Assembly (NCBI GenBank): GCA_037074705.1
Contig: CM073592.1
Coordinates: 28,554,629 to 28,618,628, forward strand
From: Zhengitettix transpicula
Taxonomy: Eukaryota; Arthropoda; Insecta; Orthoptera; Tetrigidae
Direction of reading: 5' to 3'
Length of the DNA: 64,000 nt
This document shows positions 58,501-64,000 of this stretch, piece after piece. Under the pieces are notes generated by a model, which worked only from the letters and a program-made list of their open reading frames with translations, ran no database searches and had not been told where the DNA came from. A program made the position numbers and the translations under genes. Positions within the stretch are counted from its first letter, which is position 1; every line of letters starts with the position of its first letter.

Positions 58501-61500
58501 ACATACAATATAATTTGGAAGTATAAACTTTAAAATTGTGGATTTGTACAGCTAATAAATATTTTAATAATGTTTATTGTAAAACTTGTTTGCAGCAAGT
58601 GTTAGATGAGTGTTTTATTTCTCTCTAAATAACAATTATTTAATACTTGATCTGAACCAAGTATATTTAGTATTACATATACATATACATTAATACTAAA
58701 ATCATAAGATTTAACATTTTTGTAAGCTTAAATTTTAATTTGTAAAATGCTTTACAGGGTATGTAGTTGAATCAATATCGACTTAATTTTGAGTAATTTA
58801 TATCTCAGAAATTTCAGAATGTTAAAGGTGAAAATATTCCATAAATTAATTGAACATTCAATATTTTTCTTGTTAATATTCTAAGAATTCTTAATCTAAA
58901 TCAAATGGTTCATTGTCTATGTTAAAATCTATATTTATTTTAAAATGAGGAAAAATATTCATTTATAGGTCGTGAGATATAGCAAGTCGTGGAAGGTGCA
59001 TAGTAGAAAAAGGGAGTAAGTGGACGGGAGCATTGTCGTCAGTTGACAACCCCCTCTGAAACTACATCACTACCATTCTTAAAAACATTAATTATATTCG
59101 TATGATTAGGATATACAGCCTGTACTTATCTCTCAACTTTTAGGGTTGAGTTTTTTTGGTGTTCAACATATCTTGAATTGAACACAATATATTTCAATGT
59201 ATCTGTTTTTAGTATAGCTTTTCACTATCAAGTTTCTGTAACAAAGGTTCACATTAAACTGAGCTCTGGCCTACCTCCACTACAATTACAGGTCAGTATA
59301 CCACTGCGCAGCTTATCTTGACAACTTGCTATTCCTCACGACCTATGCATCAGAAAATAATTGCAGATTACTTTGTCAAGCATAATAAATTGCTTAAATG
59401 AACAATATCTTTGTAACCATTCCTGTACTTAATACTAATAAAAAAAACATTTACTAGATCGTGTGTGTGTTTAAAGTTCTCATTTAATAAAGCAATTATT
59501 GTGGTTCCTAATGTTTTAGGTTTTCTTTCCACTGCCATCTCCACCAGTAAATGAGAACAATTCTATGGATCAGGACTATTCATTTGAATCAGAATCTCAG
59601 ATAGCTGCATGCTCAAGAAATTCTTCCCCTGCACCATGTAAAGGAGCTGGTCGGGGGAAAATCTATTTAGATTCTTGCCTTAAAAGTTTAAAAGGAATTA
59701 CTGTACAATCAGTCAATAAAAATGTGTTCCCAGAGACATTTGCTTCTATTTGTAAATCTGTAAAAAATAAAACTGACAGAAATATGGACTCTACTCTTGC
59801 AAGTAATACCTGGAAAGACACTTTATTTGAAAATTCTTCTGAGCATTTAAGAGGAGATAGTACTACTTTGAAAACTAGTAAAATGGATTACTCTGGTAAT
59901 TATAATAATATATCAAACACAACCACTCATACTTCTATAACTGAAGCAACAGATTTCCCATCCCATTTAAGCAAAGAAACTAGTACTCTTCCATTTAAAA
60001 GTATTTGGTGCAATCAAGTGCCAAACTTGTCTGCAAATCTTTCGACCACCCTCCCAGATTTTCCAGCAAATGAGACCATACCAATCCCAGAAGTTCAGAT
60101 TCCACCAAAAACAAATGACAGTCAGATTGATTATTCAAAAACTTCGAGTCAGAACTGGAATCAAGTTAATCCTGGTGTTTCTTCTAGCTGGGAAAATTCA
60201 CCCAGTAATATCTATTCTCAACCACATGGGGATGTTACCAATACTCAAAATTTGCTAACCTCTTCTGTGCCTCCAGGATTAGGCTGGAATGGAATGCCCT
60301 ATAGTTCTTTAAACATTAATTCTGATCCTTTACATGCTATGTCACCTCAAGTTATAGAAGCATTTAGTAATGTCATTTTACAACAACAGCAGCAACAAGC
60401 TTTTCTTCAAAGCATCGTCACAGGTTTGCTGAAAATATATCCTAGCATACTTAATGAATCAAAAGAAGCCATTTTCCCACCAAAATGTAACATATCATTT
60501 CCCTCAGACAAACCTTCAGTCAATATATCGGAAGTTTTGGCAACTCCAGACCCAAGTCTGCTTAATGAAAACATTGCTTATACTTCAAGAACAGCAGAAG
60601 ATTCTGATCATATATTACCAAACGATTGTGCAATAAAATATTTTGCCTCTCGGTCAAAAGAAAATATTAATAAAGAGATAATTGTGTCTGAAATTGATAG
60701 CATTGATTCAGATAAAAATGTGTGTGATAATGTACAAACGACATATACAGAAAATGACGAGAGTGTGCAACTAATGAGGGAGTCACACACTGAAAAAAAT
60801 AGTAACCAGTTAACAGATTTGTCTGAGCAATTTTCACTTAATATGTCATTAGATGATCAGTCAACTTATCCATTTTTTAAGGATAAAGTTCAAAAAAATA
60901 AAGAAGCTGCTAATGAGGATTTTATTCTTACTCAGAGTTATGCAACAGCTGACAAAGGAACTCTCAAGATGGAGCAAGAGATTGTGTGTCATGTTAACAG
61001 TCAAGATCATAGTAAAAGGTATGATGCCATTACTACCTCTTTTCATTAAGCCTCTTTACTTTCAGGAAAGTAGCTTGTGAAAGATCCATTAATTTGGAAT
61101 TAAATGAAAACAATATAAACATTCTGTAATTATTACTTTTTAGAAAATAACAACTGATCAAGTATTTATTTTGCAGGAAGGATTGCCTTATGAATGACAA
61201 TGATTCTTCAAGTAAAGAAAAAGTAAAACCCACACGAGTAATCAAAAAAATATGTAAGTATATGGCTGAAATGTATTCATTCTACATAAATTCTAGTAGC
61301 ACTGTTAGTAACTGTGTTAATAACAAAACATACTACAAATTAAAATGTAGTGGGAACACTGTGGACAACTGGCATGAGGATGGCAAATATCTCCTGAAGG
61401 CTAGTGGCGGTGGACAAGCTAAAGCAGTGAGGAAAGAGGCTTAAACCTCTGAAAATTTGACATACTTCTTCCTCTTAATTCAAGATAAGCCAGCAATACT

Positions 61501-63366
61501 TCCTGTCCATATTATATAGATGCACTTTACTGAGCAAGGATGTGACACTTTTAAAATAATTAGTATATAAAGTATGTCCGGCCCTGCAGTGTGGACTTAA
61601 CGCCTTCCATAATTTGAAGAACTTCCTCTCCAGCATGGTGACACCGAACCTCAATATCCAGTAATGTATTCCCTCTTTCCTTTCCATACTAATATATATA
61701 TATGTATAAACATGAGTATGATGCCGGCACATTTATGAGTTAAATTCTATAAATATTTTCAGTTATAAATTACAAACAAAATTGAATAAAAATATTTACA
61801 TATTTTAATACCAAATCCAATCCAATTGCCTGATGAAATTCTGTAGCAAATAAAATGAGTCAATATTAATTTTGACCTCGCTCAAAAATATATATATGTG
61901 TGTGTGTTGAATAGTACATGGTAGTTTAAATAGTTATGAGAATAAGAAAATACATGATTGATAAAATGTTTAAAGTTCTGTGCTGTGATTTGTCTTCCAT
62001 AATTTAGTATATTCACTCCATTTGATTGCCAGTAACCTGTCTCCTTCCTCGACTTGTTTAAATTTGTAAATGTTCATAACATCCTTTAATACTTAAAAAT
62101 GAATGTGATAATTCTTCAGCAAAAATTTCTGCCAGCAGTGTCAAACAGTGCATTTTAAATTATGCTCTTACTACTTTGTTTCAACAAATGACTAATAAAA
62201 ACATGAAATAATTTTAAAAATGTGATCAATTTTCTTTTCAGTGATTGGAGAAAAGTTTCTCAACTTAATAAACCATTATAATGAACCTTACTTTTGTGCT
62301 GATGAAGTAATATGTACATTTACAAAATTAAGCGGAACGCAAGTGGCATTGAAAATCCTTGGTCAAAATAAATCCATCAAGTTTGTTCAGGCATGCAGGG
62401 ATGAAAATGTTGACCTATTCAAAGTTTTAGATAGGTAATTATAATGGATATATTGTAGTTTTTACACTTTTAATATGGTATTCCATTGTCAGCAAGAATA
62501 GGAATGGAGAAATTACTTGTTGGAAAGTTACTTCAAAGAGAGGAACTTTAACAATATTATCCCAGTTTTAAATTAAGAAATTTTTTTACTGCTCAGCCTG
62601 ACTGGATTTCAGTTGCTTATCCAAATCTGCCATATTATTTATAAATGATTATAATTTGATGACAATTGAAATCTCTTACGTTTATCAGATGGAAGGATAA
62701 TTGTATTTGTGCCATTCAGTAATTTATTATTCATTAAATATAATATATATACAGATTATAAGCTAAGAAAGATCAGTAGTCCACTATATAGAACTTTTCA
62801 CAGTGATAGTTTCTCCACTGGCCTCCATTTATCAAATTGTATGTAGAAGTAGAATCCTTCATTGTATACTTAACACAATGACAGAATAAAGATTCTAATT
62901 TGTTTGCCCATAATGTAAATTTTTCTATGATTGTAATATATGCAGTGTCTTAGTGATCATTTTATTGATGTATTCTAAATGAAAAACTTTCAAATTTCCA
63001 AGTATTACTTTTTTACACACCCCAAACATGGCAACCTAACAAAATGTAAAATATTTTAAATTTAACTCCTATGTTGCAGTTGTGACCTTAACGCATCTTG
63101 TCGCAAACCCAATGGTAAAGTGCACGATATTATACATTTGATTTCCTTGGAAACAACATTGAAACTTCTTAAAATACTGAAAGTGTCAAATGAAACAGTA
63201 TTGTCTGAAATTGAAGTAAGTCTATACAAATTTTACCTTGAAACTATTATAATAAACTGTAGTTACATTCATTAATCCTAACAAGTTTTATTAATTTCTA
63301 CAGGAAGAAATAATTTCATTTAATCCTAATGATGAATATTGGTGTCCAAAGCCAACACTAACCTGA
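47714..63366 (+). CDS. TDRD5: TDRD5/Tejas-type protein: three LOTUS domains and one Tudor domain
   Basis: Eighteen exons in one frame (1,432 residues): 47714-47902 (exon from 47708), 49163-49322, 49638-49796, 49969-50127, 50292-50450, 51348-51712, 53093-53264, 53603-53709, 53798-53998, 54566-54765, 54851-54992, 55407-55625, 58349-58447, 59520-61018, 61177-61253, 62242-62434, 63080-63215 and 63304-63366. TDRD5 and fly Tejas work in germline granules, where LOTUS domains bind Vasa-type helicases and Tudor domains bind methylated Piwi proteins during piRNA production. LOTUS 1 covers residues 1-95, LOTUS 2 about 365-440, LOTUS 3 about 457-535, and the extended Tudor region about 560-775, with core EGHFCVCPYNDEWHRARI and VFYIDFGTIGEVEID. 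Tudor and LOTUS order matches TDRD5, not TDRD7 (several Tudors). The protein exceeds human TDRD5 (about 980 residues) because of the triplicated exon and the 500-residue tail. Poly(A) signal at 63381-63386. Exon joins are confident; the orthology call is strong but made from memory of domain layout. Confidence 0.9.
49638..50450 (+). CDS. TDRD5: Three tandem copies of one 159-bp cassette exon in the TDRD5-like gene
   Basis: Exons 49638-49796, 49969-50127 and 50292-50450 are each 159 bp, enter and leave in phase 1, and encode 53 residues related in sequence. The shared core is NEYN.IG.QSLDSQAPD.SL; upstream parts vary (VPLTGICRIPNWNTETSRTF, VPFPDISHLPNWKIQTSRTS, VPLTEMSRVPNGATETSRTS). Flanking intron sequence is also related, so the unit was duplicated with its intron. 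All three donors read G|GCAAG instead of G|GTAAG. Because each exon is in phase with itself, any number can be skipped without shifting the frame. The encoded segment lies in the linker between LOTUS 1 and LOTUS 2 and has no known fold. Confidence 0.85.
50640..51347. other. Intron interior, nothing recognised
   Basis: End of the intron between the exons ending at 50450 and starting at 51348; no repeat match inside the window. Confidence 0.5.
52010..52707 (-). repeat. PolyA-tailed ~540-bp retroposon with internal 225-bp tandem duplication, antisense
   Basis: Antisense copy in the intron 51713-53092 of the TDRD5-like gene. From GGGTATAGGAAGG (52057) a 225-bp block repeats at 52282, almost without change. 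Because 225 is a multiple of three, the minus strand shows an accidental 207-codon frame containing a 75-residue direct repeat. The near identity of the two halves dates the duplication as recent compared with the element's divergence from its family. Confidence 0.9.
52708..52836 (-). repeat. PolyA-tailed ~540-bp retroposon, 3' fragment, antisense
   Basis: T run followed by AAGGCAACAGGCTACATGAG and about 100 bases of the element's 3' end, stopping at TTAACTAGGGCC. Directly follows the previous copy. Confidence 0.83.
54566..55625 (+). CDS. TDRD5: Tudor-region exons of the TDRD5-like gene
   Basis: Exons 54566-54765, 54851-54992 and 55407-55625 encode the extended Tudor domain: VPVLVSEVCTPSKFYLLLEG, then the core with EGHFCVCPYNDEWHRARIRK, VFYIDFGTIGEVEIDLLRFM and a closing staphylococcal-nuclease-like half (FAKLPIQAIRASLANIKPY). 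Aromatic cage candidates are Phe, Tyr and Trp in CVCPYNDEWHR plus Tyr and Asp in FYIDFG. The last part of the domain is in exon 58349-58447. The 85-bp intron 54766-54850 is the shortest of the gene. Acceptor choice before 54566 (AGCAG) could also add one Gln. Confidence 0.88.
55945..58205 (+). mobile_element. CR1/Jockey-group LINE remnant in a TDRD5 intron, rearranged with two 575-bp tandem units
   Basis: The reverse-transcriptase part begins QGVPQGSVIGPLMFLAHIYD and includes SNIKLFADDYIIYREI, the FADD catalytic box. Later come KYLGVIFSKDLSWG and RPILEYGAAC with stops in between. The 3' end is AATAAATCTATCTATGA near 58205, a short-repeat tail like that of CR1-type elements. Inside the insertion the block from GTATCGGATCTAATATAAAA is repeated at 56022, 56597 and 57172 (period 575 bp) and the first two units lack the part 57416-58034. 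The orientation is that of the gene. The coding part has many stops, so it is dead. Confidence 0.82.
56582..57173 (+). other. Two decoy splice acceptors copied from the next TDRD5 exon
   Basis: The sequence TTGTTTGTAG followed by AATGGCACTGTGTCTGT, which is the true acceptor and first 17 bases of exon 58349-58447, is present twice more upstream, with exon starts at 56582 and 57157. After these 17 bases the copies continue into LINE sequence and hit a stop (TAA) after ten codons. Splicing to either decoy would make a premature stop, so these are potential poison exons. Confidence 0.8.
58966..59345. mobile_element. MITE-like element with ~24-bp terminal inverted repeats
   Basis: The left end TAGGTCGTGAG(ata)TAGCAAGT and the right end, whose reverse complement is TAGGTCGTGAGGAATAGCAAGT, form a good inverted pair 380 bp apart. 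No coding capacity. No certain target-site duplication, so the superfamily is open. It lies in intron 58448-59519 of the TDRD5-like gene. Confidence 0.72.
59520..61018 (+). CDS. TDRD5: Large exon of the TDRD5-like gene, disordered tail
   Basis: Exon of 1,499 bp, entered in phase 0 (AEFER|VFFPLPSPP) and left in phase 2. It encodes about 500 residues rich in Ser, Asn, Thr and Glu without visible domain structure, plus a short glutamine run (QQQQQQAF) near 60380. Such long tails after the Tudor domain are common in granule proteins. No RG or GAR repeats, the usual methylation targets, are seen. Confidence 0.88.
61177..63366 (+). CDS. TDRD5: Last four exons of the TDRD5-like gene, small C-terminal domain
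   Basis: Exons 61177-61253, 62242-62434, 63080-63215 and 63304-63366 (stop TGA at 63364). After a basic link (KVKPTRVIKKI) they encode about 125 residues that look folded: IGEKFLNLINHYNEPYFCAD, ICTFTKLSGTQVALKILGQN, then a helix-rich end with HDIIHLISLETTLKLLKIL. I do not recognise this end as a known domain. Good splice sites and preserved phase support it. Confidence 0.82.
61560..61730. repeat. Repeat fragment related to 45960-46250
   Basis: Shares AATTTGAAGAACTTCCTC and CTTTCCTTTCCATAC in the same order and spacing class with the fragment near 46030-46120, and likewise runs into an AT microsatellite (about 61690-61702). Lies in intron 61254-62241. Confidence 0.6.
62435..63079. other. Intron interior, nothing recognised
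   Basis: Intron of the TDRD5-like gene with no repeat or conserved segment recognised. Confidence 0.5.
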
Positions 63367-63527
63367 GATTGCAAGTACAAAATAAATGTATATATATAAT
63401 CTTATTTCAGTGTATAAATGTATAATGAGAATGAAGATATTCATTTGATATATTTTTTAAGTCTGAATTGTAGACAAGATGGTGCTATAATTATGTTAAT
63501 GTTTTCTGAATACAACACACTTTAAAA

Positions 63528-63616
63528 ATCAAACAATGTCCTTGTAATTTTTGTAATCAAGTATAATAAAAATCAAAAAATATCCTTGTAATTTTTGTAA
63601 TCAAGTATAATAAAAA
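63528..63616. repeat. 44-bp tandem duplication downstream of the TDRD5-like gene
   Basis: Two nearly identical 44-bp units containing CCTTGTAATTTTTGTAATCA and GTATAATAAAAAT. They lie about 150 bases past the poly(A) signal. Confidence 0.8.
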
Positions 63617-64000
63617 TAAAAATTGTTTTATACTTACCTCAGAGTATTGTATGTTTCAATCTTTGTTATTCTTATTTTTTGCATTCTTATCTTTGAACTT
63701 ACTAAATTTGTACAAGGGTAAATACAAAATTACTTATTCCACATGTGACACCATTAATTCCACATTATAAGTTTGTAATGAGCTTTTCTCCTTCAAAATT
63801 CTTACTAACATTTACAAAAAGTCTTATGTAATTATTCAGTGTGTGGTAATTATGCTACTGGAAATATTTTATTCTGTAATGTAGACATGGTTTAGTACTT
63901 CATATGATCATGAGATTGTGAAACTTACAACTCCTCCTATTTGAATGTTTCATAATGGAACTTGTACTGCACAAAATATTTAAATGTTTACTTTTTTACA
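63617..64000. other. Intergenic sequence, nothing recognised
   Basis: AT-rich DNA to the end of the window with no open frame or repeat match. Confidence 0.5.

Overview
This is a eukaryotic, insect-type genome window: AT-rich, with long introns holding many decayed transposable elements, GT-AG (and some GC-AG) splice sites, and AATAAA poly(A) signals. The transposon set (Jockey-like, CR1-like and RTE-like LINE remnants, a Penelope-like element, a Tc1/mariner-superfamily element and a polyA-tailed repeat with many copies) together with the protein sequences suggests a hemimetabolous insect, most likely a cockroach or termite. That assignment is inference; no marker in the window proves it.

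Three protein-coding genes are supported, all on the + strand. (1) At 14469-38802 fifteen exons join in one open frame of about 1,686 residues. They encode a large cytoskeleton-like protein of coiled-coil, basic and serine-rich sequence with several internal repeat motifs; its 5' end is not visible and I do not recognise a named family. (2) At 41468-43330 lies an intact, intronless dynamin-related GTPase closely resembling Drp1/DNM1L, but with the variable domain (B insert) cut to about 28 residues. It looks like an expressed retrogene. (3) At 47714-63366 eighteen exons encode a 1,432-residue TDRD5/Tejas-type protein with three LOTUS (OST-HTH) domains, one extended Tudor domain and a long disordered tail. 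Three of its exons are tandem copies of one 159-bp cassette exon, all with GC splice donors. An intron in its Tudor region holds a LINE and two extra copies of the next splice acceptor.

The first 14 kb hold no convincing gene. They contain a tRNA-derived SINE, an RTE-like LINE tail, a complete but inactivated Tc1/mariner-type element (8261-9532), two copies of an unclassified repeat of about 750 bp, and a Penelope-like remnant with a GIY-YIG endonuclease relic. Between 10.4 and 52.8 kb about thirteen copies of one polyA-tailed, roughly 540-bp retroposon are scattered in introns and intergenic DNA, two with clear target-site duplications. A roughly 190-bp fragment of the 5' end of 18S rRNA sits in an intron of gene 1 between AT microsatellites.

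Gene 3 is expected to act in germline piRNA granules. Gene 2 would act on mitochondrial or peroxisomal membranes and, as a retrogene, may also be germline-biased. Nothing in the sequence ties the three genes into one pathway. No CRISPR array, operon or bacterial feature is present.
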